A stretch of DNA of 64,000 nt from Mortierella alpina (lineage: Eukaryota; Mortierellomycota; Mortierellomycetes; Mortierellales; Mortierellaceae), in assembly GCA_029449245.1 (NCBI GenBank), contig JANATF010000004.1, positions 2,108,001 to 2,172,000 of the forward strand. Direction: 5' to 3'. A program made the position numbers and the translations under genes. Below the pieces are notes generated by a model, which had not been told where the DNA came from, searched no databases, and saw nothing but the letters and a program-made list of their open reading frames with translations. Every line of letters begins with the position of its first letter. The stretch's first letter is position 1. Below, in pieces: positions 52,550 to 63,998 of this stretch.

Positions 52550-55086
52550 TCATTGGCGGCGCTCTTTCTCCTTGTACTTGACAAATTCGACCAAGTTCAT
52601 GGACGCCTCATCTGCCCGGTTCCTCAAATCCCGACTCTTGCGACGATCAATATTGCGGACCATAAACTTCACCATCTTGACCATGCCTTTGAGCTCTTGG
52701 TTAAAGTTTCCTTGCACATAGACTGGCATGTCGTAATCAAACTCGGCATCTGCATAAATATCGTAGATGGCATTCAAGGCCTCGACACATGCCTCTGTGC
52801 TTGGGTTGTTCTTGAGCAAGTTGATCAAAAATTCTCCAATGACCTAGGTCCAAAAATGGTAAAAGTACATGAGTATCTCCAACGTTCTATGCTCCTGCAT
52901 TCAAAAAAATGATGTAACAAGCATATACCTTGTTAGTCTCGACGCTCCCTTGGCGACGGGCGATGACTCCCAAGCATCCGATGGATTTGACACGCATGCT
53001 GTCCGACGTCGTCGATGCGTACGCGCCCATCAGCGCTGGGATATGAAACTCGCTCAAGGGTACATTAGCGTCCAATCCACGCGCCAGGGTCCACAAGCAG
53101 CCCACAATGGCATCCAGAACCGCTCCGCGCATTTCCTGGCCCTTCTCCTCTGCTCCGACCTGAACACCCTTTCCTGCGACATTACCCGCCTGTTGAAAGA
53201 GCCACGTCCAGCACTGCTCAGCGTCAGATTTCCTCTGATTGTACCACCATTTTCCAGGAACCGCATCGGCCATTGTCAATAGGAAATTATTTAACGCCTC
53301 AATAGCCCGCAAATGAGTTGTGGCCAACTGGGCTGTGATAAGTGGTGCGGCTGTTGCAGGTGTGGGGACCTCCTGCACAGGGAATGATAGGGGCGTTGGC
53401 GTTCCGAGATTGATGAGTGCGGGGAAGACTGTATTGGTGAGAATGTTGATGATTGGGTGGCTGGAAAGGTCCAAAGGCGTCTCTGCTGAGGCTGCAGCCA
53501 ATTGTTCCATTTCCCGCAGGGTGTTCTCATCTAAGTCAGTGTCCTTCTTGCTATCCTCCTGCAAGTCGTCTCCATCGTCCTCGTCGGCATCCATCTCGTC
53601 ATCATCGGCAGCCTCGTCCTTCCACACCTCCTCCTCCTCCTGCTCTTCGTGCTCAGCGCCCTCAACACTCTCAGTGCAGATGTTGGCGATCAACTCCAAA
53701 GAAAGCTGGAGTGTTTGCAGACGAGTCTCAATCAAGGCCAACGTGCGCTCTTCATTCGTGGAAGGCTGGTTAGGTTTTGACAGGTCAAAGTCTTGCTTCT
53801 GTGCGTTCTATAACAACGTAGGGTAAAGGCATTAGTCCGTCGTGAAGCTCTATATAGCGATCCGAATCGTTCGAGAAGGAAAAGACTGTTGCTATGACTT
53901 ACAACAACTTCGGCAGCCGCAGAAGCCTCTGCACTAGCCTTCTGGAGGTCGTAGTTCAGGGCACTGCTCAAAACCGGAAGAACTGCACTGTGAATCTCAG
54001 AAAAGTTGCTCTCTGAGGTCTTTGGCGAAATGACACTTCTAAGATTGATGACGATTCCACAGGCCAAAGTCTTGATCAATAGCTCCTCCTCTGCATTGAC
54101 GTTCAAGCTCAAGATGTTCATGAAGGGCTTGATGTAATTGGGGTTCTTGACAAAGACGACCCTGCATTCAGGATTGTCGTCCGTCAAGGTGTAGAGGCAT
54201 TGAGCTATATTGATAAAGGTAAGGAGCACTGTCACAAAACCTCTCTTGGCTCGGCATTTTTTGATCGTTGACAAAGACAGAATTTGGATCGCTTACCAGC
54301 AGCAACAATGACCTTGGGTGGCAGTTTGTCGATGTTACTCATGAACGACATGAGGAATGGAATGATGTTCAGCTTGTTGACGACCTTCAGTGCCTTCTCT
54401 GAGCTTTCACACATGGCCCAAATTAGGCTGATCACATTCTCGGCCCAATCCCAAACGGTCTTCCTCTTCTCCTGCTCCTGACCACTCGTGGCTGGTCCGC
54501 TAAGCATAGTGTCAATCATGTTTCCAAGAGCCGGGATCAGGGCTGTCACTGGCGTCAGCACATTTTTGTTGTACATCTCGTTGATGACCTCCTGTCCACC
54601 TACAACAGTCAGGTTACGAAGAGCCCCAAGAGCCTCCACGACGACCTCATGCACCGAGTCCGTAAGGCGTTCCACCAAAGCGCCAATCAAGTTTTTGCTG
54701 AGCATCAGTCTCCTGGTGGCGGCATCGTGCATCAACAAGTTGGAGGCTCCGGCCGCAGCCCAGGCACGTTCGTTGGCATCGGGAGAGGAAAGCTGTAAAT
54801 AAGGAACAGGTTGCACGATACGTCAATGGCATATTCGCTTTCACCTCTATTAAACGCCTTTACGCCTGTTGGAACATTAAGACAGCAATATTGGAAGTGG
54901 AGAGAGAAGAAAGGATGGGGGAGAAGATTGAGGTAGCCGCAAAAGCATTACCTTGTTAATCAGCGGTAAGACGGTCTCAACAGGGACAGCCTGAAGTCTC
55001 TCGGCCGCCTCGAGCTCAGCCTCGGTCTGCATGCCCGTAGCGTTGTGGCGCTTCTGCTTGTTTTTAGTGTTCTTGACCTTGCCCAT
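52550..55086 (-). CDS. SYO1: SYO1/HEATR3-type nuclear import adaptor for 5S RNP proteins
   Basis: Symportin carries ribosomal proteins Rpl5 and Rpl11 together into the nucleus and chaperones 5S RNP assembly. Exons (minus): 55086-54952, 54792-54297, 54204-53903, 53807-52929, 52843-52550; 701 residues. It begins MGKVKNTKNKQKRHNATG, a basic start that fits the family's nuclear-import signal. Armadillo/HEAT-type repeats follow: ANERAWAAAGASNLL, VVVEALGALRNLTVVGG and VISLIWAMCESSEKAL. An acidic loop lies near residues 345-385 (EEQEEEEVWKDEAADDDEM), matching the acidic loop known in Syo1 that binds Rpl11. The C-terminal repeats include VKSIGCLGVIARRQGS and a helical end. Family call from motif order and length; orthology is likely. 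Confidence 0.85.
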
Positions 55087-55499
55087 GGCTGTTACAAGTG
55101 GCGGGAGACGGAGCTAGGTGGGAAGAGTGGAGGTGTGCAATGGGCGACAAGAAACATTCCTGGAGCATGCAAGAGAGGTGAGCAAAAAAAAAAAAGAGGT
55201 GGCTTGTTTGTTTTTTTACCGCAATCGCAGTTGACCGAAACAAGGCAGTGAGGCGATGGCGCGTCCTACGCAACACCACACCTACCAAACCCGGACACTT
55301 GCTCGTTGAGCTACGGTACCAACATGACAACCATAGATCCTTACAGCATGATACATCTGATAATATGCCGCAAGCACTGCTGGAATCAAGCACAAGGTTC
55401 CAGGCCGATTTAGCATCTGTATCCTATATAGCCTTCGTATCATTTCAAAAGTCTACTCTTTACGCTTTGAGCATCCTCCAATTCACCCAAAAAGTCACC
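55087..55499. promoter_or_regulatory. divergent promoter region between SYO1 and membrane-protein gene
   Basis: A 413-bp head-to-head gap with an A-run at about 55186-55195 and T-runs near 55207. No clear TATA box. Confidence 0.4.
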
Positions 55500-56990
55500 A
55501 TGGCTACGTCTCGCTTTTCGCATTGCCATCGACAGCTCTTCATTGTGATAGCAGTATCTTTCATTGCTTTGTCAATCGCCTCAGCGGCAGATCCACGACT
55601 GCTCATACCTCGCGGTAAAACTGCTGCTGTGTGGGCTGACACTACTAGTAAGGATGAACGGCCCCTACTGAAGTTTGAGTTTGCTGATATCTTTGTACTA
55701 TAATATGATGGTTCATAGCTCATGATAATGAAAATGACGACTATGAATTCGACGACCCGGAAGAGTCGACTTCGTTCCTCAGCACTTCTGTAAAAGAGGA
55801 CACGATGGACGAGCATTTTTACCCACCAGACTTGTTTTCAGAAGCCCCCTCAAAACACCTCCAGTCTCAAGCACCATCATCAGCATCGCCATTACCATCT
55901 CTAGCAGACAGCTCCTCAAACCCTTCATCTATTGACAATGATAGCTCTGGCAGTAAACCGGGGACTAGCGCCTTTGATCCTCGAAGCCCTGCTAGTCGAC
56001 TCAGTATGCTCAAGCCAAAGCTGAATCAAGCAAACCCGCTACTCTTCCCCATTGGAAGCCGTATCGACTTTGAGTGGGCTTTTGATCAAAAAACACTACT
56101 TGTCCCGCCACGGTCACTCACGCTCGAGGCTGCTCTGGTCTCGGATGCATCCAGACTTTGGCCCATAGCCAATATATCGGGCTCAGCGACGTCTGCCATT
56201 TGGGACACTGCAAAGGTAAAAGAACACTTACCCACGGGACTATACACGCTGTAAGTACAATTTACATCAGTTTTCGCGAGAGTCGTGGCATGACAATAAT
56301 GTAAAAAAAATGAAAAAATCTTCTGACCACAATGATTCGTATTATACTCAGGCACATTTATGATCCAATGATCGGCAAGCAAGGAGTTGCGACAAATGGG
56401 CATCTGATACCATATTCCGACCTACAAATTGGCCTCTACGTTCCGGTAAGAAGTCTTTTCTTTTTTCCCCAGCATATCACCCTGTTTCTGTTCTGTTCTC
56501 GCCCTCTCTGACTCTGCAGTGTTCGTCATGGTTCAATTAGGGTGCCAATTTGACCAAAACAGGTGGTAAAGTCGATGATATTTTTTTTGTGTTTTTCAAA
56601 CGTCGAGATTGCTAAATCTAACAAACCCTTGCAAATTTCGCAATTTAATTCGCCTTTGATAAGTAACGTACTGTGGGACCTGTCGATTCGATCCTATCAA
56701 TGTCAATGCATCTGTCAAGACTGCTGGGGATCCAGACCTATTCAAAATAGGGTGTGCAGTTTTCTGGTCCATACTTTTTGTGTACATGCTACGATAATTA
56801 AATCAAAAGATAAAAACGAGCGCGGGGTGTCGTGGCAGTCGTGGAACTGGCGTACGTTAAAGAGCAGGACAAGACACCTCCCACCTCAGGGCATCAACGA
56901 CGGCATCTGTGGTGGATTGCCAGTGCGATAATCGCGCTGTTGATAGCCTTTAAGGTGTCAGGACGATGTCAGAAGATACAGTATGAATAG
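55500..56990 (+). CDS. single-pass membrane protein, DUF7137-like
   Basis: Exons 55500-55647, 55719-56250 and 56352-56445 are clear and in phase. A signal peptide (LFIVIAVSFIALSIASA) is followed by an acidic Ser/Pro-rich stretch and a beta-rich domain with IDFEWAFD, LWPIANISGSATSAIWDT, LPTGLYTLHIYDP and GLYVP. This order resembles a fungal membrane-protein family I recall as DUF7137. The last exon ends at 56990 and encodes a C-terminal membrane segment, HLWWIASAIIALLIAFKV. How 56445 connects to it is unresolved: a 22-nt exon at 56541-56562 joined to 56839 keeps phase, and a direct join to 56868 also does. Most of the protein would face the lumen or outside. Function unknown. Confidence 0.6.
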
Positions 56991-59798
56991 CGTTAATGAT
57001 AATCCTTGGCGTGTTCGGCAGTGAAGCGGGAGCTGTAGGCAGTGGCGAGTCGAAAATGAGAGGAGTCCGCTACGCCGCAGCTCCGTAGCCCGTCATGACG
57101 AGTGCAGTACCTGCAAGTTAGGTGCCTACGCTGGCTGGCCAATCGCACTTGCATGATCAAGATGAGAAACGGACAGCGGCATGATTGTCAAGAGCTTTAA
57201 TGGACGAATTACATGCATCAACCCTTAGTGAACATCTTACTACTGGGCATGCACCGGCAAAGCCCCGGATCTTCACTTAGGGGTTTATCAAGGAGTCTTA
57301 ACACCAGCATCATCAGATATCTTCTGCATCTCAACCCGCTTCAAGCGCGACGCAAGGGCGCAGGTGTGCATCTGCATAGAAACTTCACGTATGTACGCAG
57401 GCTACAGCATTGATGACCATGCCCGCCCATTCTTTAAATTACGCGTGTTTCAGATGCACGAATAACTAATGCTTCCATTGTCCTACGATGAATCGGAACG
57501 GACATTTCGGGCTTTCTCACAAAGAATTCCCGCTGATGCTTTGTCAAGTACTATTGTCTACTGTCAAGTCCGCGTGTGGAAACTCGAGAGAGCTGAGAAG
57601 GCCACTATAAGCAGCCCTTGCGCACGGCTTCGATAGGACGGAAAAGACATGAGGGCTCGAGCGGATAATCCACATCGAGTGGAGCAGCCACCAGCTCGGA
57701 ATATACGAATCGGATCGTCTATTCCATAGATTCTGTGAGACTGTCAGAGGAGATTTGCGAAGACATCATTCAACCGCACATCTTCCAGCGCAATTTGGAT
57801 ATTGCAATTACACGTTCCGTGACATCTATGCAGGTAGATCTGATTTGATGAGTTGCTTATGGCATGAAGACACGGAGCTGGGTGTAAATAGGGCCAAGAA
57901 TATATGTAGAGTAATTGAGCATCTGGCATAAATGAATAAATCATCAAGAGCATTGGAGGAGGGCTCTCGCTCCACTGCATTTCAAACACTAGTTTTGCCT
58001 CTCATCACACCCCATCCCGCTACTTCTCCGTCAGGCCCTGGTAGACTAACAGTAGATTTGTATTTGTTTGTTTTGTGAGGCCTTGGCCCGGTGGCAAAAG
58101 GAATACATGTACAGCGCTGTATATGGAATAATGAACCGCAACCAAATCGTAGATGTTCTTTGAGGTCGAGAACAGGAACGATAGCGAGGACGATCATGTC
58201 TAGTCCACAATGTATTTATGTATGTATATTTGCACTTGATACAACTAGACTGGGCACCAGAATGAGAGCCACGACGACGGGCTATTTACCCAGGGTACGC
58301 ACCTAAAAAAAAAAAGTGGTAAAAAAAGGTTTTGTGAGCCAGTGCTGTAGTTGTGCTATTCCTCATCTTTGCCCAATTACACATCCACATTCACATTCAC
58401 ACTCCATCCACTCATCCGTCCTCTTGGTCCTTCCAGCACATCCTCTATTTCTCTCACTCTCTCCGTCTCTCCCTCGTTTCGTGCTGCTGCCCTGCAGTCT
58501 TGTTATCCCGTGAAGGTAAACAAGCTGGTCAGGCCTCACCCTTGTTTCATCGCTGTCGGGCCTCGTGGCTTCAGGCACAAAGCTGGGATAAAAAATAAAT
58601 TATCACCAATCAGGGCGGGCTGAGGAGTGTCAAGGAATCGCAATGACATAAACACCTTTATTGGCCAGGGGTTCAATCCGCGAGGCTGGTATGCAAGAGG
58701 CAAGAGGCAAAGAGGCAAGAGGCAAGAGGCAAGAAGCATGGGAGAAAACTCCTTTTATGCTGCAGTGTGTAGATGAGATTGAGATACTGCAAGGCAGACA
58801 GCCAGGCAGGGGTCAACGATGCTGCACTCGCAGTGGCGCAATCGCATCGAGATGGCAAACATGGCAGGCGGGCCTGTTCGGCCTGCTCGGCCAAAGGGGG
58901 GGGGGGGCTACGCACGTTGATGGCAGCCTCCCTTTGTCATATCACACCACAAATTGCCGCTGCAGTTTAACTGTCTAATCCAGTGAAGGTGCGGTAATCT
59001 GGCGCTGCTCCGCGGTGATTTCGCTTTAAGACGGCACGTATAGTCCTCTACAATCTACAAGCCTTAGGCGACACACCCAAAGGCCCGCAATCGTTCATCC
59101 GATCGTATCGCACTAGGGACGCCACGACGGCACAGCGCTGTTTATTTCTGGCCCATTAATGCTGCGTATATTATTCCGACGAGTACATGAGTCGTACAAG
59201 TGTCACTCGTGCCATCTCCTATCTTCATATTGTGTCCACTTTCTACCCACTTTGCCTACGCTCGTTCTCCACACCATGCCGCGCCGTTTCTTGAACCCTG
59301 CTCGCTCCTTGAGCGCACACTCCCATGCCCAAGACAGCCCACCTGTTTTTTATTTTCCTCGATGGTATTCGCGCATCTAACGGACTCTGTGTGCCATTGG
59401 TTGTGCAGTAGAATTGTCCAGCCGCCCTCTCAGGACAGGAACAGCCGGGTTCAGGAACTGTTTAAAAGAGGCCAAGCTCCATTTTCTCATTCACTATTTC
59501 TGTCTCGCGGCGCTTTGATGTTCCAGGACCGAAACGGTGAGTGAGTCCTCCAAGAAGGCAGATGAGGCACAGACAGGTGTTATGCGCGCCACTTTTGACA
59601 GAGACAGCATCGACAGCGTGTGGGCAAGGTGCGCACGGCAAAGGGTCGGTGCCCCCGGCCCTCGTCTCGAGTGCGACCACACAGGCACAACGAACCTTGC
59701 CGATTAAGGTTGCCGTGTGTGTTGGATGAGCGGGTGATTGGGTTGTTGCTGGCTGCACACCATTAATTGCAGAGTGTCTTGTCGGATATACAATAGCG
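56991..59798. other. 2.8-kb intergenic region
   Basis: No supportable gene on either strand. It contains a short tandem array of GGCAAGA-type units at about 58690-58735 and a G run near 58898-58907. Confidence 0.45.
58690..58735. repeat. short GGCAAGA tandem array
   Basis: Five to six imperfect copies of a 7-mer in an intergenic region; a simple-sequence repeat. Confidence 0.7.
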
Positions 59799-61850
59799 AT
59801 GGCTTCGTTCTCCGTCTTTCCGCCCTTGGCTGGGTCCTCCTCGTCCCTGGCCCTTTCGTCGCTGCTGTCCGCTGCGACTCCGTCTTCTGGGCCATTGCTG
59901 TCGCTGCAGTCCCCAGTGTCTTCAGTGCCAGTGTCCTCTTCCTTGTCCTTGTCCTTGTCCTTATCTTCTTCCTTGTCTTCCCTGCCTTCCTTCCCTTCCT
60001 TGTCTTCCTTGTCTTCCTTGTCCTTGTCGTCTCCGTCTTTCTCGTCGTCTCGTCCTCAGCGTCCGCCACGATCCCTCCAGTCCGTCCCATTCATCCTCAT
60101 CCTCATCGTCTCCACCATCCTCTCATCCTGCTGTGTACCCCTGGCTGCTGCCTCGCTGTCCGTCCTTCCTGCCCCACAGCCTCCAGCCCGTGCCCTTGCG
60201 CTTGCTCTTGTCACACTCCACCAGCCCGTGTCCGCACTGCACACTCCTGCACAGGTGCACCTTCTCCCCATCCCGCTCGCTGTCTCTGGCCCATCCTCAC
60301 TGCCGTCGCTCGATCCCATCGCAGAGTCGCCCATCGCCACCTCTCCCTCAAACCACATCCCTCTTCAAAAGCGTCAGGCACTTAATCCTGCAGCCACCTC
60401 GGCCAGCGCACCACCCAAAGGTTCCAAACCCAGGACACCGTCCTCCACACCAACCCCAACCAACGGCAACGGCAACGGCGGCTCCGTAAAGTCAGTGACG
60501 ACCATGTCCACCCCTTCCTCCACCGCCCCGACCTCCACCTTGACCCCAACCCCCCCAGTCGTCAACGCCAAGGGAGACTTTGCGCTCTTTGGCCACCCTT
60601 CGGTCGTTGGAGCCTACAACCTGACCTCGGGCATCTTGATATACAGCGCCTTCATGCTTTTGTTTGTTGCGGCGGTAGGAGCGGCGACCTGGCAACGTGC
60701 TCAGTACCGAAATCAGTTCCGACAGCAACAGCGGAACAACATGGAGTCTGGCAGGGTCACTCCTGGCGACAAAGGGTCCTCCAAACGTGGAGGGGCCAGT
60801 GCAAGCCGGGACAACGAACTGAGTGACGCCGCCTTGTTCAAGCAGGCTTCGATGAGCAAACGGGCTTTGATGAAAGACGTCGGACCTGGAGGCGTGTTGG
60901 CTGCCAACGAAGCCGTCAAGACCAAGATTGCGGCTGCCAATGGCGCTGGGCGCTCGTTTGAGGACCGTGAGCTGGACCACCACCAAGGTGGGCTCGGCGT
61001 GCGCTTTGGCGAAGGCAATGGCGCTAGTCACCCAGGCACAGGCCGCACAGGAGGTATGAAAAAGTCCGCTAGAGCAGAACACCATCACCATCAGGGGACC
61101 GGTGGAAGTTACGAGATGGACACGTATGGACAGCAGGCCCAAGACCCAGGGTATCTCCATGATAACCAGGACATGACCGACTACAGCCGACCACCGCTCC
61201 AGGAATCAACAGATCCCTATTACTCGTCCGGAAGCTCACACTCTGGTTACTTGGACCAAGTCGAGGACTATCACTATAATGCTGCAGGCAGCAACTGTCC
61301 CCAGGTCCCAAAGCCAAGCTATCAACAGCATCACCCAGAGCAGGCCTCAGTCTCCAGTGCAGTATCCTCCTCGCCTCAACCCCAATACCAGCAGCCCATC
61401 TTTGTCCAGCGGACCAACTCGAGCCGCATGCCCAAAAACGACCTCCACGACGGAAACAACATCCTGAGGAGTAATTCGGGTCGACGCTCCAACGGGACCA
61501 CGACGCCCACAAGAGGACACGAACACAACAACGGGTCCGGATCCAATTATAGCAGCAATGGCTCTCAACAGCAGCCCTCACGGATAGCCACCCCGGGACA
61601 TGTGGACCGGTCTGGGTCTGGAGGCAACTCGAGAGCCAACTCGCCGATCGACGGCGGAATGGGCATGAACCGTGCTGGAAGCAATGCTAGCTCGAGCCGG
61701 ACACGCATCGGCGGCACCAGTCCAACCATGATGCACCCGACTCCGATTGCCCGCTCCAACAGCACAAGGCTGCCTCCGTCTATGCGGGTGGGCACCCCCC
61801 AACCGCCCTCGAGTCTTAGCCAGCAGGCAAACACATACGACTACATGTAA
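59799..61850 (+). CDS. low-complexity membrane protein of unknown function
   Basis: A single exon of 683 residues. The first 95 residues are almost only Ser, Leu, Pro and Val, from imperfect cttgtcctt and tcttcctt repeats. A hydrophobic segment follows at about 97-122 (FILILIVSTIL), possibly an internal signal or anchor, then a Pro/Ser/Thr-rich region with a KR site (about 190). A clear membrane span lies near 287-310 (ILIYSAFMLLFVAAVGAA). The remaining 370 residues are polar and disordered (Ser, Gln, Asn, His, Gly) with many SP/TP and NSTR-like sites. That suggests a plasma-membrane protein with a Ser/Thr-rich outer part and a long cytosolic tail, as in wall-stress sensors. No conserved domain seen. 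No other in-frame Met precedes the first hydrophobic segment, so this start is required. Confidence 0.7.
   Translation: MASFSVFPPLAGSSSSLALSSLLSAATPSSGPLLSLQSPVSSVPVSSSLSLSLSLSSSLSSLPSFPSLSSLSSLSLSSPSFSSSRPQRPPRSLQSVPFILILIVSTILSSCCVPLAAASLSVLPAPQPPARALALALVTLHQPVSALHTPAQVHLLPIPLAVSGPSSLPSLDPIAESPIATSPSNHIPLQKRQALNPAATSASAPPKGSKPRTPSSTPTPTNGNGNGGSVKSVTTMSTPSSTAPTSTLTPTPPVVNAKGDFALFGHPSVVGAYNLTSGILIYSAFMLLFVAAVGAATWQRAQYRNQFRQQQRNNMESGRVTPGDKGSSKRGGASASRDNELSDAALFKQASMSKRALMKDVGPGGVLAANEAVKTKIAAANGAGRSFEDRELDHHQGGLGVRFGEGNGASHPGTGRTGGMKKSARAEHHHHQGTGGSYEMDTYGQQAQDPGYLHDNQDMTDYSRPPLQESTDPYYSSGSSHSGYLDQVEDYHYNAAGSNCPQVPKPSYQQHHPEQASVSSAVSSSPQPQYQQPIFVQRTNSSRMPKNDLHDGNNILRSNSGRRSNGTTTPTRGHEHNNGSGSNYSSNGSQQQPSRIATPGHVDRSGSGGNSRANSPIDGGMGMNRAGSNASSSRTRIGGTSPTMMHPTPIARSNSTRLPPSMRVGTPQPPSSLSQQANTYDYM
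59935..60050. repeat. imperfect cttgtcctt / tcttcctt repeat inside the coding region
   Basis: A 6-, 9- and 12-base periodic pyrimidine repeat. It gives a Ser/Leu-rich peptide in the gene's frame and a Leu/Val/Phe-rich, membrane-like peptide in another plus-strand frame. Confidence 0.7.
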
Positions 61851-62354
61851 AAAAAATTTTAGAAGGAAAGGAGTGGAATGGAATAGAGGAGGAAAGATGC
61901 AAGGAGGAGGAGAACACATGAAAAAGCACAACCTCCTCAGTCAACAACTACCCCACCACGAAGCCAGAAGCCTCCTTCTTTCGCATACCCAAACTCCTCC
62001 CCACCGCCCACATATCCACACGCGCACATCAAACCTCTCAGACCGGCTAGATTCTACCCCTAAAAGAAAGCATATTGGCCGGGACGAAGTAAATGGGTTC
62101 GTATGATGAGAGTTGAACCTTTTCATTTCTTTTGTCACCTACCCTACAGCTGCATTTTGAGAATAAAGAGCACACACTTTTGCATACAATGCGATGGATC
62201 AAAATGTGCGTTTTGTGGTTGACTTCAATAACAATTTGTACTGGAAAAAATTGGAGGTGCAACGAAAAAGGCGTTGATGCTTTTTTTCGTGCAATTCTTC
62301 TCTGGGTGACTATATGCCATTGTCCTGTCAGGTACCTTGAGTCGAGGCAAATTC
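61851..62354. other. convergent intergenic region
   Basis: 3' flanks of two converging genes. A-rich and without a gene; AATAAAG at about 62161 on the plus strand may be a polyadenylation signal for the upstream gene. Confidence 0.5.
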
Positions 62355-63998
62355 TCACCTCCTCACGCCTCCGTACATCGATGCTCCAGGTCCCGATGAA
62401 GATGGCGCACGGCCATGTCCTGATCCCACGGGGGTCGGCACCCCCGCCAAAATGGCATTCTCTACACGGTCCAACCCCGACTCGCCTACAATCCCCCGGA
62501 TCCAGTCCATCCTGGCTTTGACCATCAGCTGTCGACGCTCCCGGAAGCACTCGGGTGGCGTCAAAATGTTGTCCGAGTTGAGGTAATCAAAGCTGCCCAT
62601 CGCTGGGAAAGAGGCAGAGGTCGAAAGCAATGATAGCGGCCGACTGGGTGACCTGGTAGTAGGAGATGTAGGCGTTTGAGGAACTGATCCCGACAGTGAT
62701 GCTGGGACTGAGATCGAGGTCGTGATTCGAGTAGGTAACACATCGCGATCCGAGGAAGCAGCAGCAGAAGGCGAGGATGAAGCCAAAGTAGACAGCGTGT
62801 TCGTCAGCGCCGCAATCGCCGAGGATGCCTGCTCATAGTTGCGACCATCGTACTGAATCCAGTCGCGAAGCAACTCCTCGTTCTTGGCTCCTTCAACAAT
62901 CACCTTTCCAATACCTCGCCGTTCTTCCAAAGCAGCTTTCTCCTTGGTCGAGAGCTCCGTTTCTTGCCCCACGGCGCTTGACGATGCTGAGACAGTGGAT
63001 GCACGTGAGCTATCTCGGGATGATGAAGGTCCAGGCATCGGCATCTTGATGGGACCAAATACGGCACGAGCCAGGTGATGAACTGCGATCCAATACATGG
63101 CCGGGTTGCGCTGCTTGATAACTCGTCCAGTCACCACCGCCTTTAGATAGAACTGTAGAACCTCGGTCGTCACCAGTCCGTGATCGTCCTGGATCAAGCT
63201 CCTCAATGTTCCGGCGTCGAGCTCCTCCCACTTTGTTGTCATGCTGCCCAAAAAGTTGAAGGATTCGTACCAGATCAGCCGCTGCAGCTCTGAGGACATA
63301 ACCATTGCTGGAAACAGCAGACGCGCAGCAGTAGGCTGGTACTGCAGGAGCGTGCCTGTGACGAACGAGTTCTCCATAAAGTTCTTTAGGAACTGAGAGA
63401 ACGGCAAAGGCGCCGTCAGCAGTGATAGAGTTTTTTCGGAAAGAGTGTTCAAGCCCTGGGAGTGATCCCTGACCAACTCACAGTCGCCCCGAGTACTGAA
63501 ATGGTCCAATAACCTGTTAATAGCCACATCCACCTCTTGATCCATGAACCCGTCCTCCTCTTCTTCCTCGTCCTCTTCGCCATCCTCATCCTGATCGCCA
63601 CCTGATTTCAGGCCAGGTCCATCCATATCATTCTCGTCCAACTGCCTTGCCGGCTCCTTCTCGCCCTCCAGTGCTAGAACCTTGAGCGCTGCCATGTAGA
63701 TCAACTCGAAAGAGATACCATCCAGTGTTTGTAACAGGGAATAGACAAAGTCCAGGGTACAGTGGACAACTGAAGTGGCAGCAATCAATGCTCCTGATTC
63801 CTCCACATATGTCAGCTTGCTTTTGAAGAGCAGCTCGATCGGGTAAAACAGCCAGTTGAACAGAGGCTGGCCGGTGATACCGCCATAGTTCATCACGAGA
63901 GAATCGATGCCCCGACCGTCATGACTCCAGAGATGTTGCGACCGCTTGAGATCCTGACTCGACTTGATAAAGCACTGGAGGTACAGTGGTTCAAGAAT
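62355..63998 (-). CDS. C-terminal part of an unidentified large protein
   Basis: An open minus-strand frame of 548 codons including stop, entering from beyond the right edge. The visible part begins ILEPLYLQCFIKSS and is helical, with FYPIELLFKSKL and LDFVYSLLQTL, an acidic loop (DEDGEEDEEEEEDGF), LLTAPLPFSQFLKNFMENS, RLIWYESFNFLGSM, a Ser-rich insertion, and a Pro/Ser-rich region before ECFRERRQLMVKARMDWI. The alternation of helical blocks and loops suggests a helical-repeat scaffold. I do not recognise the family. The 5' part lies outside the window. Confidence 0.8.
   Translation of the reverse strand: MLEPLYLQCFIKSSQDLKRSQHLWSHDGRGIDSLVMNYGGITGQPLFNWLFYPIELLFKSKLTYVEESGALIAATSVVHCTLDFVYSLLQTLDGISFELIYMAALKVLALEGEKEPARQLDENDMDGPGLKSGGDQDEDGEEDEEEEEDGFMDQEVDVAINRLLDHFSTRGDCELVRDHSQGLNTLSEKTLSLLTAPLPFSQFLKNFMENSFVTGTLLQYQPTAARLLFPAMVMSSELQRLIWYESFNFLGSMTTKWEELDAGTLRSLIQDDHGLVTTEVLQFYLKAVVTGRVIKQRNPAMYWIAVHHLARAVFGPIKMPMPGPSSSRDSSRASTVSASSSAVGQETELSTKEKAALEERRGIGKVIVEGAKNEELLRDWIQYDGRNYEQASSAIAALTNTLSTLASSSPSAAASSDRDVLPTRITTSISVPASLSGSVPQTPTSPTTRSPSRPLSLLSTSASFPAMGSFDYLNSDNILTPPECFRERRQLMVKARMDWIRGIVGESGLDRVENAILAGVPTPVGSGHGRAPSSSGPGASMYGGVRR

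Noticed and set aside
58655-58700. GGTTCAATCC, a possible tRNA B box
   Set aside because: No A box or paired stems at the right distance; it lies beside a simple repeat.
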